64,000 nt of DNA. Origin: [Haemophilus] felis. GTDB taxonomy: Bacteria > Pseudomonadota > Gammaproteobacteria > Enterobacterales > Pasteurellaceae. The position numbers and the translations under genes were made by a program. The notes under the pieces are model-generated. The model did no database searches, was not told the DNA's origin, and worked only from the letters and a program-made list of their open reading frames with translations. Below, piece after piece: positions 19,324-28,953 of the stretch; positions within the stretch are counted from its first letter, which is position 1, and each line of letters starts with the position of its first letter. The stretch is from NCBI GenBank assembly GCA_002015125.1, contig MUYB01000005.1, forward strand, positions 1 through 64,000. The letters are read 5' to 3'.

Positions 19324-20373
19324 TTAGTTAGTTTTTAACTTGCTCCAATATTTTTCATAAATATCAACTGCATCACCTACATCACCTTGCATAATCCCTT
19401 TTTCCACTTCCTCTGCTGGTGGAAATAAGGTTGTATCATTTGCAATGGCTGGATTTAAGAGTACTTTTGCTCCCTCATTTGGCATAGAGAATCCCATTCT
19501 TTCTACGACGATTTTTGCATTTTCTGGGCGCAGTAAGAAATCAATAAATTTATGCGCTCCCTCAACATTTCTTGCATTTTTAGGAATGGCATAATTATCC
19601 ATCCAAAATACCGCACCTTCTTTCGGATAAACAAATTGCAAACTTGGATTTTCTTTGTGCGCTAAATATGCAGAACCATTCCAAATCATTCCTAGGGAAA
19701 CTTCCCCTTGCACATAAGGTACTTCAGGGGAGTCAGAGTTAAACACTAAAACATTAGGTAACAGGGTTAATAAACGTTCATAAGCTTGCTTAATCTCTTC
19801 TTCTTTCTGTGTGTTTGGGGATTTTCCATTTAGCAATAAAGCAATGTGGAACACTTCGCGAGCATCACTGGTTAACAACACTTTACCTTTAAATTCTGGC
19901 TTCCATAAATCAGCCCAACTGGTAATGGTTGTTGGATCTATATCGTCTTTATTAACCGCGATACCTGTCAACCCATAAACATAAGGTAAGGAATATTGGT
20001 TATTCGGATCAAACTCTTTGTTTAATAAATGTTTAGGAATCTGATTAAAATTACTTAACTTACTATGCTCAATTTTTTGTAGCATATTATCTTTGATCAT
20101 TTTATTGATGTAATAACTTGATGGGAACACCACATCATAGCCACGACTTTGCGAAGTGAGTTTCAATTTCGCGAACATTTCTTCATTACTTTCAAAAGTA
20201 GAATAAATCACTTCAATACCAGTTTCTTTTTTGAAATCATCAATAACACTTGAAGGAATATAATCCGTCCAGTTATAAACATATAATTTTTGGTTATCCG
20301 CAAAACTCTGCTGCCCTACCAAAATTAAACACGCCATTACAATTGATCTAAATAAGCCAGTATTTTTTTTCAA
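19324..20373 (-). CDS. potD: Polyamine-binding periplasmic protein (PotD/PotF type)
   Basis: This is an ABC-type solute-binding protein for spermidine or putrescine. A signal peptide of about 25 residues ends SFA before [15 protein letters not shown], the PotD signature start. The [19 protein letters not shown] and [27 protein letters not shown] segments match the family. At 349 residues it is complete. No potABC genes lie beside it, so it must work with a transporter encoded elsewhere. The divergent neighbour is a PuuB-like polyamine oxidase, a plausible functional partner. Confidence 0.93.
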   Translation of the reverse strand: MKKNTGLFRSIVMACLILVGQQSFADNQKLYVYNWTDYIPSSVIDDFKKETGIEVIYSTFESNEEMFAKLKLTSQSRGYDVVFPSSYYINKMIKDNMLQKIEHSKLSNFNQIPKHLLNKEFDPNNQYSLPYVYGLTGIAVNKDDIDPTTITSWADLWKPEFKGKVLLTSDAREVFHIALLLNGKSPNTQKEEEIKQAYERLLTLLPNVLVFNSDSPEVPYVQGEVSLGMIWNGSAYLAHKENPSLQFVYPKEGAVFWMDNYAIPKNARNVEGAHKFIDFLLRPENAKIVVERMGFSMPNEGAKVLLNPAIANDTTLFPPAEEVEKGIMQGDVGDAVDIYEKYWSKLKTN

Positions 20374-20465
20374 TTTAACATCCTCCTAAATTTTAACGTT
20401 AATCTATTAGCGCATTGTTTGCACTTTGCTCAATGCCGCGATAGTGTAGCAAATTTAACAAAAAA

Positions 20466-20493
20466 TTGACATATCAAGAAGTTAGAGTACACT
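20466..20493 (+). promoter_or_regulatory. Promoter for the PuuB-like gene
   Basis: TTGACA (20466-20471) and TACACT (20488-20493) are separated by 16 bases in the 159-base divergent interval with potD. Transcription would start about 30 bases before the ATG at 20533. Confidence 0.6.
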
Positions 20494-20532
20494 TTGCCGA
20501 GTTTTTTATTTCACCTAATTCTTGTTCACTTT

Positions 20533-21825
20533 ATGCTAACCTTTAAATATCAAGAACATATTGAATCTTACTATCACGCCTCAAAAAATATCGAACTTCG
20601 TCAAACTTGCTTAAGCAAAACACAACGGGCAGATGTATGTATTATCGGCGCGGGCTTTTTTGGTTTATCTACCGCCCTTGAACTTGTGGAAAAAGGCAAA
20701 AAAGTCATCGTGCTTGAGGGCGCTAGAATCGGTTTTGGTGCATCAGGCCGTAACGGTGGACAAGCGATTAACGGCTTTGAAGACGACATTACTACTTATA
20801 TCCATAGCGTTGGCTTTGAAAATGCACAACAACTTTGGAATATGTCTTTAGAGGCGCTAGAGATTATTGAAGAGCGCATAAAAAAATATCAAATTCAATG
20901 TGATTGGAAAAAAGGTTATGCCACCTTGGCGGTAAACTCTCGCCGTTTGGCAGAATTAGTAGAAACGGAAAAAGCCAGCCGAGAACATTTCAACTATACC
21001 GCGCTACAACTTTGGGATAGAACAAAACTAAAACAACATTTAGGTAGTGATAAATATGAAGGTGCGTTATTTGATCCTAATTCAGGTCATTTACACCCAC
21101 TGAATTATTGTTTAGGACTAGCTAAAGCTTGTTTAGATCTTGGTGTGGAAATTTATGAGCACTCCCCTGTTGTTGATTTAAAATTGAATAGTCCAATGGA
21201 AGTCATCACAGACAAAGCCTCTGTTTTTGCGCAAGATGTGGTACTAGCCACAAATGCTTATATTTGTGAACTACCCAAATCCCTGCATAGAGGAATAGCC
21301 GATAAAATTCTCCCTGTAGAAAGTTTTATCATCGCCACAGAACCTCTTAGCCAAACAATGGCGGATTCTGTAATTAATAACGGAATGTCTGTATGTGATA
21401 GCAACTACCTATTAGATTATTACCGTCTTAGCACCGATAACCGCCTATTATTTGGTAGTGATTCCAGCGGTTCACACAATATGAAAGCGATAATGCGCCA
21501 AAATATGCTCAAAGTTTTCCCTCAATTAGAAGAGGTTAAAATTGATTACGGCTGGGGTGGACCTATTGATATGACTATCAATTCAAATCCGCATTTTGGT
21601 CGAATTACGCCAAATTTATATTTCGCACAAGGTTATTCTGGCCACGGCGTAGCCTTAACAGGATTGGCTGGAAGAATTATCTGCGAGGCTATTTTAGGCA
21701 ACGATCAACGTTTACGCATTTTTGAGCAATTAAAAGTGCCTACGGTTAAAGGCGGGAAAATTGTGAAAAAAGCGGCAACATTTATAGGCACAAATTATTA
21801 CCGCCTTTTAGATAAATTCTTCTAA
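20533..21825 (+). CDS. FAD-dependent oxidoreductase, gamma-glutamylputrescine oxidase-like
   Basis: The protein follows E. coli PuuB: an N-terminal YYHAS-type segment, the FAD-binding CIIGAGFFGLSTALEL, RIGFGASGRNGGQ, NYLLDYYRLSTDNRLLFG and the C-terminal YSGHGVALTGLAGR. PuuB oxidises gamma-glutamylputrescine with release of hydrogen peroxide; DadA-like substrates are also possible. The frame is open from 20494, but MLTFKYQEHIESYYHAS at 20533 aligns with the family start and follows the promoter at 20466-20493. Its position next to potD supports a role in polyamine use. Exact substrate unproven. Confidence 0.8.
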   Translation: MLTFKYQEHIESYYHASKNIELRQTCLSKTQRADVCIIGAGFFGLSTALELVEKGKKVIVLEGARIGFGASGRNGGQAINGFEDDITTYIHSVGFENAQQLWNMSLEALEIIEERIKKYQIQCDWKKGYATLAVNSRRLAELVETEKASREHFNYTALQLWDRTKLKQHLGSDKYEGALFDPNSGHLHPLNYCLGLAKACLDLGVEIYEHSPVVDLKLNSPMEVITDKASVFAQDVVLATNAYICELPKSLHRGIADKILPVESFIIATEPLSQTMADSVINNGMSVCDSNYLLDYYRLSTDNRLLFGSDSSGSHNMKAIMRQNMLKVFPQLEEVKIDYGWGGPIDMTINSNPHFGRITPNLYFAQGYSGHGVALTGLAGRIICEAILGNDQRLRIFEQLKVPTVKGGKIVKKAATFIGTNYYRLLDKFF

Positions 21826-21846
21826 TTCAAGAAATTCTGAGCGCAG

Positions 21847-22917
21847 TTAAAGTACAGATATGGCTTTAATCTGCGCAAAAACGGCTTGCCCGACTCTTAA
21901 TCCAAGATCTTCTAACGCCCATTTACTAATGGTAGCCCAAATAGTTTTCTGACAAATCATCAATTGCACATCAACACGATTTTCGCCTTCAACAATATTG
22001 AGCACTTTGCCCGATAAAATATTTCGCACGCTTGTTCTTGTTGGTCGAACTAAGCTTATAGCCACATCAGAGCTTTTAATACACACCCTAACGTCGCTAC
22101 CAATAGGTTTATCTTGTTGTCTTATCCAAAGACATTGTTGATCTTCTTGTTCTGCGTTTAAGCTTAAAGCAGTGATTTTATAGACGGATTTATGTTCCAA
22201 TACAGGCAACAATAAAACGGCACTCTGTTCATCTTCTAATTTCCAAGGCAAAAATAACGGATTTTCCCAAATGGCTTCTAAAGAATCGTAAGCTAACACT
22301 CTACCCTCATCTAATAACACCACATTCTTCGCTAAGCGTAATAATTCATCTAAGCTATGGGTAACATACAAAATAGGAATTTGGATCTGTTGAGAAAGAT
22401 TTTCTAAATAAGACATTAACTCATGCTTACGCGGTAAATCTAAGGCGGAAAGTGGTTCGTCCATTAATAGAATTTCAGGATCAGTTAACAAAGCACGGCC
22501 AATTGCCACACGCTGTTTTTCTCCCCCTGAAAGAGTGATTGGATAGCGTTTTAATAAGTGCTCAATGCCTAATAAAGAGACAATTTGCTCAAATTTATCT
22601 TGCGCTATTTTTTTATTGCCATAACACAAATTCCCTTTCACGCTGTAATGTGGAAATAAACGAGCATCTTGGAATACATAGCCGATTTTGCGTTGATGCG
22701 CAGGTATGCAAATATTTTTACTTTTATCAACCAAAACGCGATCATTAAGAGAAATAATTCCCTGATCAGGATGACTTAAACCACCTACCAAATTAATGAG
22801 AGAGGTTTTACCTGAACCAGATAAGCCAAACAACGCAGTAACGCCTTGAGCTGGGATTTGAAGATCCGCAACTAAAGAAAGATTCCCTAACTGCTTTCTA
22901 ACATTAATTTTTAACAT
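21847..22917 (-). CDS. modC: Molybdate ABC transporter ATP-binding protein
   Basis: ModC powers molybdate import through ModB. Walker A GLSGSGKT is at 31-38, the signature LSGGEKQR at 129-136 and Walker B ILLMDEP at 149-155. The C-terminal part beyond about residue 285 looks like a mop-type oxyanion-binding domain ([24 protein letters not shown]), which lets some ModC proteins sense molybdate. At 356 residues it matches E. coli ModC. It overlaps modB by 14 bases, so translation is coupled. Confidence 0.96.
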   Translation of the reverse strand: MLKINVRKQLGNLSLVADLQIPAQGVTALFGLSGSGKTSLINLVGGLSHPDQGIISLNDRVLVDKSKNICIPAHQRKIGYVFQDARLFPHYSVKGNLCYGNKKIAQDKFEQIVSLLGIEHLLKRYPITLSGGEKQRVAIGRALLTDPEILLMDEPLSALDLPRKHELMSYLENLSQQIQIPILYVTHSLDELLRLAKNVVLLDEGRVLAYDSLEAIWENPLFLPWKLEDEQSAVLLLPVLEHKSVYKITALSLNAEQEDQQCLWIRQQDKPIGSDVRVCIKSSDVAISLVRPTRTSVRNILSGKVLNIVEGENRVDVQLMICQKTIWATISKWALEDLGLRVGQAVFAQIKAISVL

Positions 22918-23632
22918 TGTTCTGCCCTAATCTTTTCTGCATTTTTTTCGCTAACCATTCTGATAAAAGTAAAGAAATTAAAGACAAGATAATCGCAAGA
23001 ACACATAATCTTGCTGCTTGTTCTTCTGCACCTGGTGTTTGAATAAAGCTGTACATAGCTAATGGAATGGTCTGTGTTTCCCCTACAATATTAGACACAA
23101 AAGCAATTGTTGCGCCAAACTCACCTAAAGAACGAGCAAATCCTAATACAACGCCAGCTAAAATACCGGGTAAAGAAAGCGGCAAAGTAATTGTCAAAAA
23201 TACACGCCATGGTGAAGCCCCTAAAGTCTGTGCTACTTGCTCTAACTTCGTATCAATACTTTCCAAAGATAATCGAATTGCTCGCACCACTAAAGGAAAA
23301 GCAACTACCGCCGCCGCTAATACCGCCCCATTCCAACTAAAGGCAAAAGAAAAACCAAACCAAGAATACAAATATTTACCAATAAACCCATTACGCCCCA
23401 TGGCCACAAGTAATAAATAACCAATAACTACCGGCGGTAGCACAAGGGGAAGATGAATAACACCGCTTAACAAGGATTTGCCATAGAAATTTTTACGCGC
23501 TAGCAACCAAGCCACAGCAATCGCAAAAGGTAAACTCCATAAAATAGCATTAAAAGACACGCTAAGACTGAGTTGAACCGCTTGAGCTTCAACAGGAGTT
23601 AAGTTAAGTGAAGTGAGAAAATTGCTGAACAA
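22904..23632 (-). CDS. modB: Molybdate ABC transporter permease
   Basis: ModB is the inner-membrane channel of the molybdate importer. It has about five or six hydrophobic helices and the cytoplasmic coupling loop [27 protein letters not shown], the EAA motif that contacts Mod[15 protein letters not shown] is a conserved ModB/CysTW segment. The length of 242 residues is typical. It lies downstream of modA behind a hairpin and overlaps modC. Confidence 0.96.
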   Translation of the reverse strand: MFSNFLTSLNLTPVEAQAVQLSLSVSFNAILWSLPFAIAVAWLLARKNFYGKSLLSGVIHLPLVLPPVVIGYLLLVAMGRNGFIGKYLYSWFGFSFAFSWNGAVLAAAVVAFPLVVRAIRLSLESIDTKLEQVAQTLGASPWRVFLTITLPLSLPGILAGVVLGFARSLGEFGATIAFVSNIVGETQTIPLAMYSFIQTPGAEEQAARLCVLAIILSLISLLLSEWLAKKMQKRLGQNNVKN

Positions 23633-23647
23633 AATATTTCCTTTCTA

Positions 23648-23690
23648 AGTAACAAAAAATAAGGACACCAAATTCTGATGTCCTTATTTT
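23648..23690 (-). terminator. Attenuator-like hairpin between modA and modB
   Basis: AAAATAAGGACA and TGTCCTTATTTT (23656-23667 and 23679-23690) pair perfectly, with a T-rich run beyond in the minus direction. Lying just after the modA stop, it probably limits readthrough so that the binding protein is made in excess over ModBC. Confidence 0.8.
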
Positions 23691-23700
23691 GGCGGAAAGA

Positions 23701-24465
23701 CTATTTTACAGAAAAACCATAATTAACAAGCACATTTTTCGCTTGGGCTGAGTCTAAATAATTTAAAAAAGCACGAGTTTCTGCATTATCGCGATCTTTC
23801 AATATAGCCACTGGATATTCCACTGCTTTATAAGAGCCAGCTGGGAAAATTCCAATAATCTTAACGTTTTTACTCACTTTACCGTCGGTGCTATAAACAA
23901 TTCCCAGCGGAGTTTCTGCACGCTCTACTAACGCTAACGCCGCACGAACATCTTTACCACGAGCTAATTTAGATTCCACTTTATCCCAGAGTTTTAAATT
24001 GGTTAAGGCTTCTTTAGCATATTGTCCTGCAGGAACATGATCTGGGTCGCCAACAGACAAGAAACTGTCTTTTAGTTCCGCAGTCCATTCGCCTTTTGCT
24101 ACATTAATGTCTTTTAATGAACTTTTTTCAGGGGCGATAAGCACCAATTCATTCCCAGCCAATACTTTTTCCGTTGCTTTAATCGTTAGCCCTTTTTCAG
24201 ACAAATGCTTTAACCATTTAGTATTCGCTGAAATAAAAATATCCGCCGGTGCGCCTTGTTCAATTTGTTTTGCAAGAGTAGAAGAAGAAGCAAAGGAAAA
24301 AATAATTTCCTGCTCTGGCTTCATTTTTTTATAGTCTTGCGCAATCTCATTGAGGGCGTTAGTCATAGATGCCGCAGCAAACATCGTGATTTTAGCTTGA
24401 ACAGAAAGAGAAAGGGCGAAACAAGCACTTACTAATGAAGCGACGATAAGTTTAGATTTGAACAT
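23701..24465 (-). CDS. modA: Molybdate-binding periplasmic protein
   Basis: ModA captures molybdate or tungstate in the periplasm. A signal peptide of about 24 residues ends VQA before KITMFAAASMTNAL, the conserved ModA N-terminus that contributes oxyanion contacts. SFASSSTLAKQIEQGAPADIF and GDPDHVPAGQYA are further binding-site segments. At 254 residues it is full length. An AGGAG site precedes the ATG and a ModE-type operator lies 31 bases upstream, so the operon should be repressed when molybdate is plentiful. Confidence 0.97.
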   Translation of the reverse strand: MFKSKLIVASLVSACFALSLSVQAKITMFAAASMTNALNEIAQDYKKMKPEQEIIFSFASSSTLAKQIEQGAPADIFISANTKWLKHLSEKGLTIKATEKVLAGNELVLIAPEKSSLKDINVAKGEWTAELKDSFLSVGDPDHVPAGQYAKEALTNLKLWDKVESKLARGKDVRAALALVERAETPLGIVYSTDGKVSKNVKIIGIFPAGSYKAVEYPVAILKDRDNAETRAFLNYLDSAQAKNVLVNYGFSVK

Positions 24466-24495
24466 AAAATCTCCTTGTAATAAATGAGAGGGGAA

Positions 24496-24520
24496 TCGTT
24501 ATACAAATAATTATATAATG
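24496..24520 (-). promoter_or_regulatory. ModE operator upstream of modA
   Basis: TCGTTATA and TATATAATG form the half-sites of the ModE box pattern CGNTATA-N6-8-TATAACG, here with one changed base in the right half. It lies between the receptor-gene terminator and modA. The regulator modE is 3 kb away in the same cluster. Confidence 0.75.
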
Positions 24521-24541
24521 CTTTACTAAAAAAATGCCATA

Positions 24542-24571
24542 AAAAAATGCAGTAACCATTACCGCATTTTT
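24542..24571 (-). terminator. Terminator of the TonB-receptor gene
   Basis: AAAATGC and GCATTTT plus GTAA/TTAC form a stem with one mismatch and a 3-base loop; seven Ts follow in the minus direction. It separates the receptor gene from the mod operon promoter. Confidence 0.8.
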
Positions 24572-24611
24572 ATACTTAAACAGCGAATCTCATTTTATAT
24601 GAGCTTCTTTA

Positions 24612-27416
24612 TTAGAATTTCACACTCAAATTCAAGCTGTAATTACGCCCCATTTGTGGCACATAAGGTTGGTGCGAAGTGTGAATGTAGATTTTTTGGT
24701 TGAGCACGTTGTTGACGTTAAACTCCACGGCGTAATCTACTTTTTTGAAGGTGTTTTTATAGCGCAAGCCTAAGTTCAATGCGTGATAGCCCCGAGAAGG
24801 ATCTTCATAGACTTTTTCTCGTACTGCGATAGTACCAATGGCATCACCTTTTACGATATTAGCGATTTCATCCAGCTTCTCATCAATTGCCTCTTTGAGA
24901 AGTGTTTTTTCTTTTTCTTGCGCTTCCTCACTGCCACCCACATATTTCAACACAAGATTTTCTGGCAAATTCTGAGGGTTGTATTTTGCGATTTCCTCAG
25001 GACTCAAACTTGTGCGATCTGCAGGTTCTCTGTCACCAATTCGTTTCGCTCGTTCTGCTTGGCATCTCTCATCTTTTGAATCGTGTTTACATTCAAAGAA
25101 AGACATAGACACTGCGGTTTTCTTTTGTGGGAATACATAAGTATACTCCATAAAGCCAGACCAGTTTGAGGTAAATTCCCCATTAAAACGCATTCCTAAA
25201 CGACCTGGAGACACTCTTGGCGCATAACGATTCTCACGCTGTACGCTTTGTTTGCCTGTAAAACCATATTTGATATAGAATTGAGGGACATCGTTAGGAT
25301 CTTTATTGGCATCATAGATATATTGCGGATCTTTTTCGACTACACTACCGTAGTATTGTTTAGGTAAATCAAATAAACGCCCATGCACAAAATCACCAAA
25401 GAATGTCACTTGATATTCAGGCGTTGGGCGATAGGTAATTTCCGCTTCAATACCATTAAATGTTGCCTTTCCTTGAATATAACGGCGTACAAATAAATTT
25501 CCGTAACGACGTAAATTCTCATTATAAATGTAGTTATTAAAATATTTATGGAAAAGATTTAAGCGGTAATCCCATTTTGAACCATTATAGGCAAAAGCGA
25601 GTTCAAAATTATCCGAGCTTTCTGGACGCAAATTCTTATTACCGTGTTCAAAGGAGTTGGTGGCTAAATGTTTACCCTGATAATACAGCTCCATTGGTGC
25701 TGGCAAACGCTCGTTACGAGAATAGGTGAACGAAACTCGTGCCTCTGGCGTATAGAACCATTCTGCTGACCCTAAATAAGAAAACGCATTCTGTTTATAA
25801 GGAGAAAGATTTGGCTCAACAATTAAATGCTTCTCCCCCTCAGGCACCGCATCTCGAGAGCGTTTTAATAATTCAAGATCGTAAGGAATAGAAATGGTTT
25901 GTTTATCTAATCTTGCTCCAGCACTGAAAATAAAATCCTTCCAAATATAATTTTCAGACGCAAAAAAGCTCAGTTGCTTATTAGTATTTTCAATTAAGTT
26001 ATTATAGAAAGTCGGTCTGAAAACCTTTCCTGCACTATCAATGGATCTGATCACAGAAGACACCGCAGAGCTGGTATATTTACTGTATTGAGCACCAAAT
26101 ACCCCTGAAAATCCCCAAATGGGTTGATGATAAAATTCGATTTTTCCGTTATAGCCTCGATTTTTAAAATTTCCTGAAACATTACCTTTATTTGCATCCG
26201 CAAGCTCTTGCAGTACCTTTTTTAACTCAGGAGTATCAGTGTGGGATGCGCCTGAAATACCCGGATCAATTTCCTGATGGGCATAATCTGCATAAGAGAA
26301 ACTTAGACGTATTTTTTCTAACCAAGATAAAGGCGATGCAATTTGAGAACGCAAATCAAATCGACGTGATTTGAGCTGTAACTGCGGACCCGCATGATTA
26401 TGATTGTAATCATCATTACCAAAAGGATTGCTATGGCTATGGGCGCTGTCTTGATCATAAGAGGAGCGACAATGGTGAGGATGCAAAGCAATTAAATCTT
26501 GATCATCGGCAAGATGTGGGTAATCGTCTAAATAGTAACGTTTTTCCAACAAGGCTTCGCCTTCTCGACCTTGGACGTCCACGATATGAATAAAGCAGTT
26601 ATCAAATTTGTGGTTATGCCCTGGAATGCCATATTTATCCCGTCGTTCACTATAAGACACACCAAAATAAGAATTGTCTTTCACCCAAGAAAGACCAATG
26701 GTGCCCACTTGAGATTTGTTGTTGCTATCAGGGAGATAATTGATTTTCGTGTCACCCGCCTGGAATGTCGGCACACGATAATTTTCCGCATTGCGTTTTA
26801 ACCCTTCCAAACGCAAAGCAATATTTGGGTGCAGTCTCAACGTTGTACCAAAGGAAGCCAGTTTTTCCTTACTGGCGGTATCAAAACGAGTAAACGCCTC
26901 GCCTTCGTAGCCTTTTTTTGGAACCTGCGTTGGAATACGTTTATCCACCACGTTAATCACGCCCGCAGCAGAAGCGGTGGAATAAAGCAAAGTATTTGCA
27001 CCACGAATCAGCTCTACTTGCTCCGCCAACAGAGTATCTGCGGCAACGGCGTGATCAGGGGAAATAGTGGACATATCCACCACGTCCAAGCCATTTTGCA
27101 AAATTTTGACTCGCACACCCTCTTGCCCACGAATAATCGGTGCACTGGCACCGCCACCGAACGGATTGGAATGCACACCTAACTCACCAGACAATGCGTT
27201 CCCCAAGGTGGCGGACTGGCGTTTCAAACGGTCTTTTTTGATGACTGTTTCGCTAATTTGTTGATAATGCCCAATGCCCGAGCCAGCAATATCAGACTGT
27301 TTCACCGACACCGAAATTTCGTCTAAAGCAGTGTGTTCCTCTGCATAACCAGCAGGGGCAACAGCACAAAGAATAAGACAAGTAAAAATATTGAGAGGTT
27401 GATTAAATTGTTTCAC
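24612..27416 (-). CDS. TonB-dependent outer-membrane receptor, ZnuD-like
   Basis: A signal peptide ends near residue 25 (PAGYA). A TonB-box-like LDEISVSVKQ follows, then a plug with NPFGGGASAPIIRGQEGVRVKILQNG-type sequence that strongly recalls the zinc receptor ZnuD of Neisseria, and a long beta barrel ending in Phe (SLNLSVKF). Between about residues 268 and 345 are histidine-rich loops with paired cysteines (HNHKFDNCFIH, HPHHC, HSHSNPFG, HNHAG), as in ZnuD zinc-capture loops. At 934 residues it is longer than ZnuD. It lies between modA and modE, but its substrate is more likely zinc than molybdate. Confidence 0.85.
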   Translation of the reverse strand: MKQFNQPLNIFTCLILCAVAPAGYAEEHTALDEISVSVKQSDIAGSGIGHYQQISETVIKKDRLKRQSATLGNALSGELGVHSNPFGGGASAPIIRGQEGVRVKILQNGLDVVDMSTISPDHAVAADTLLAEQVELIRGANTLLYSTASAAGVINVVDKRIPTQVPKKGYEGEAFTRFDTASKEKLASFGTTLRLHPNIALRLEGLKRNAENYRVPTFQAGDTKINYLPDSNNKSQVGTIGLSWVKDNSYFGVSYSERRDKYGIPGHNHKFDNCFIHIVDVQGREGEALLEKRYYLDDYPHLADDQDLIALHPHHCRSSYDQDSAHSHSNPFGNDDYNHNHAGPQLQLKSRRFDLRSQIASPLSWLEKIRLSFSYADYAHQEIDPGISGASHTDTPELKKVLQELADANKGNVSGNFKNRGYNGKIEFYHQPIWGFSGVFGAQYSKYTSSAVSSVIRSIDSAGKVFRPTFYNNLIENTNKQLSFFASENYIWKDFIFSAGARLDKQTISIPYDLELLKRSRDAVPEGEKHLIVEPNLSPYKQNAFSYLGSAEWFYTPEARVSFTYSRNERLPAPMELYYQGKHLATNSFEHGNKNLRPESSDNFELAFAYNGSKWDYRLNLFHKYFNNYIYNENLRRYGNLFVRRYIQGKATFNGIEAEITYRPTPEYQVTFFGDFVHGRLFDLPKQYYGSVVEKDPQYIYDANKDPNDVPQFYIKYGFTGKQSVQRENRYAPRVSPGRLGMRFNGEFTSNWSGFMEYTYVFPQKKTAVSMSFFECKHDSKDERCQAERAKRIGDREPADRTSLSPEEIAKYNPQNLPENLVLKYVGGSEEAQEKEKTLLKEAIDEKLDEIANIVKGDAIGTIAVREKVYEDPSRGYHALNLGLRYKNTFKKVDYAVEFNVNNVLNQKIYIHTSHQPYVPQMGRNYSLNLSVKF

Positions 27417-27668
27417 GTTACGACTTCACTTCTTTTTCAGAAAAAAATAAGCCACTGAGATTACGGATAAATTAGTGTTAATGCAAGGATTTTTTTTAGT
27501 AAAAAAATGAAAAATAAAACAACATATTTTTTATAAAAAAATAAACAAGGAGAAATAGAAGAGAAAGCGTTGCGGACATTCATTAAAAGTACTTATAAAT
27601 TAATACTACAAAAAATATGACTTTTACTTAAAATACTCAATACCAACCTTTACTACAGAGAATAAGCA

Positions 27669-28451
27669 ATGCCCACTAATACAGAAATATTACTCACCAT
27701 AAAACTACAACAGCAGTTATTTGTCGATCCTAAAAGGATTCGCCTGTTAAAAGAAATCCAGCAATGTGGTTCAATCAATCAGGCGGCTAAAAATGCCAAG
27801 GTAAGTTATAAAAGTGCTTGGGATCACCTGGCAGCGATGAATGCAATTAGCCCTAAACCACTTTTAGAACGTAACATCGGCGGTAAACATGGTGGGGGAA
27901 CGGCTCTAACCATATATGCAAAACGCTTATTACAGCTCTACGATCTATTAGAACAAACCCAACAAAAAGCCTTTGCCATTTTACAAGATGAGAGCATTCC
28001 TCTAGATAGCATTTTACACGCCACATCTCATTTCAGCTTACAAAGCAGTGCACGCAATCAATTTTTAGGCACAATATCGAAGTTAAGTTATCAAAATATT
28101 CATTGTTTTGTTGAGATTCAACTTAAGGGTATAAATCAACCTCTAGCAGTTTCCATTACGGAAAAGAGTGCCATTCGACTCAATTTAACCCTCGGCAAAG
28201 AGGTTATGCTAATGATAAAAGCGCCGTGGGTGAACCTTTATCGCCATAAACCTGAAAATAGATCAGTAAATTTATTTCTAGCGACGGTAATGGATATTCT
28301 TGATAAAGGTGAAACCAAAGAAGTGATGCTTAATTTTGGTGAGGCAAACTTACCTTGCTGTGCCACCTTAACAACCAAGGAGCCAATCAAACTTAAGGAT
28401 CAAGTTTGGATTTATATCGATCCTGAACAAGTGATTTTAACAACCCTATAA
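27669..28451 (+). CDS. modE: Molybdate-responsive regulator ModE
   Basis: ModE binds molybdate and represses mod genes. The N-terminal LysR-like winged helix-turn-helix is clear (QCGSINQAAKNAKVSYKSAWDHLAAMN, GGKHGGGTALT), and two mop-type molybdate-binding domains occupy about 125-260 (TSARNQFLGTISKL is the ModE linker). At 260 residues it matches E. coli ModE. It is divergent from the receptor gene; the 252-base interval between them is AT-rich and I could not identify a convincing operator there. The gene ends close to the candidate prophage end. Confidence 0.95.
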   Translation: MPTNTEILLTIKLQQQLFVDPKRIRLLKEIQQCGSINQAAKNAKVSYKSAWDHLAAMNAISPKPLLERNIGGKHGGGTALTIYAKRLLQLYDLLEQTQQKAFAILQDESIPLDSILHATSHFSLQSSARNQFLGTISKLSYQNIHCFVEIQLKGINQPLAVSITEKSAIRLNLTLGKEVMLMIKAPWVNLYRHKPENRSVNLFLATVMDILDKGETKEVMLNFGEANLPCCATLTTKEPIKLKDQVWIYIDPEQVILTTL

Positions 28452-28463
28452 AACAAAAGAGTG

Positions 28464-28552
28464 GTTTATTGTAATTTCGCACTTTTATTTGCATAAAGCT
28501 GCAGAATTATTTGCATAGGGTTTTATTGTAATTTTCTGCAAATAAAAACGCA
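28464..28552. repeat. Short repeats between modE and the prophage: candidate Mu-type end
   Basis: TTATTTGCATA occurs at 28485-28495 and again at 28507-28517, exactly 22 bases apart. A related inverted form (CTGCAAATAAAA) follows, and TTTATTGTAATTT occurs at both edges of the cluster. Mu-type transposases bind several roughly 22-base sites at each prophage end, and this is where the end is expected. The assignment is by position and spacing only. Confidence 0.35.
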
Positions 28553-28730
28553 ATTTTAGGAAACTTAAAAGCTTTTTAAATTGACTTTGAAAGGCTTTTT
28601 TGTATCTATCCCTCTAGACCTCCGCTGTATATTTCCACTTCAGTCAGTTATTCTCTTGGTAATAACAACTTCACTTTCCCTGTATAACGAGTGACAGTGC
28701 TGTTTATTCAATAACAAAAGGAAAATCAGT

Positions 28731-28820
28731 ATGTTACATTTCAGAAATGAAGTTGAGATGAGGCGTGAATTAGCCTTAAGTGCGGTTCGTGAGAATGATC
28801 ACTTTCATTATTACTTATAA
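28731..28820 (+). CDS. Short ORF of 29 codons, possibly the start of a broken small gene
   Basis: The frame MLHFRNEVEMRRELALSAVR... has a strong AAAGGA ribosome-binding site 8 bases upstream and a possible promoter (TTGACT, 16 bases, TATCTA, near 28580). It contains an uptake signal AAGTGCGGT. The frame stops at 28820, and a second frame overlapping it (28795-28953) continues to a good terminator, so the two may be one gene split by a frameshift. I do not recognise the product. Confidence 0.35.
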   Translation: MLHFRNEVEMRRELALSAVRENDHFHYYL

Positions 28821-28953
28821 ATTAGGGTTTCTTGATATCCGATTTATTGAAACAGGTAAGAAAGATGTAGTGGTTGCTTTTCATTTACCCAAAGAGGTTA
28901 CGCCTGCTTTTTATTGTTTACTTTCCGAGTTACAAGATGAAACGCAAGGCTAG
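28795..28953 (+). CDS. Small ORF of 52 residues before a terminator, function unknown
   Basis: The frame runs ITFIITYKLGFLDIRF, then a Lys-rich turn, VVVAFHLPKEVTPAFYCLLSELQ and DETQG to a stop at 28951-28953 inside the terminator stem. The alternation of strands and helix looks protein-like. It has no clear ribosome-binding site of its own, which supports it being the second part of a frameshifted gene that begins at 28731. No family recognised. Confidence 0.35.
   Translation: MITFIITYKLGFLDIRFIETGKKDVVVAFHLPKEVTPAFYCLLSELQDETQG

Noticed and set aside
20401..20460. PurR-like operator upstream of potD (GTGCAAACAATGCGC on the minus strand)
   Set aside because: Fewer than half of the palindromic consensus positions match on the second half-site.
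27417..27668. Zur or ModE operator in the receptor-modE interval
   Set aside because: The region is AT-rich with several weak partial matches, none with two good half-sites.
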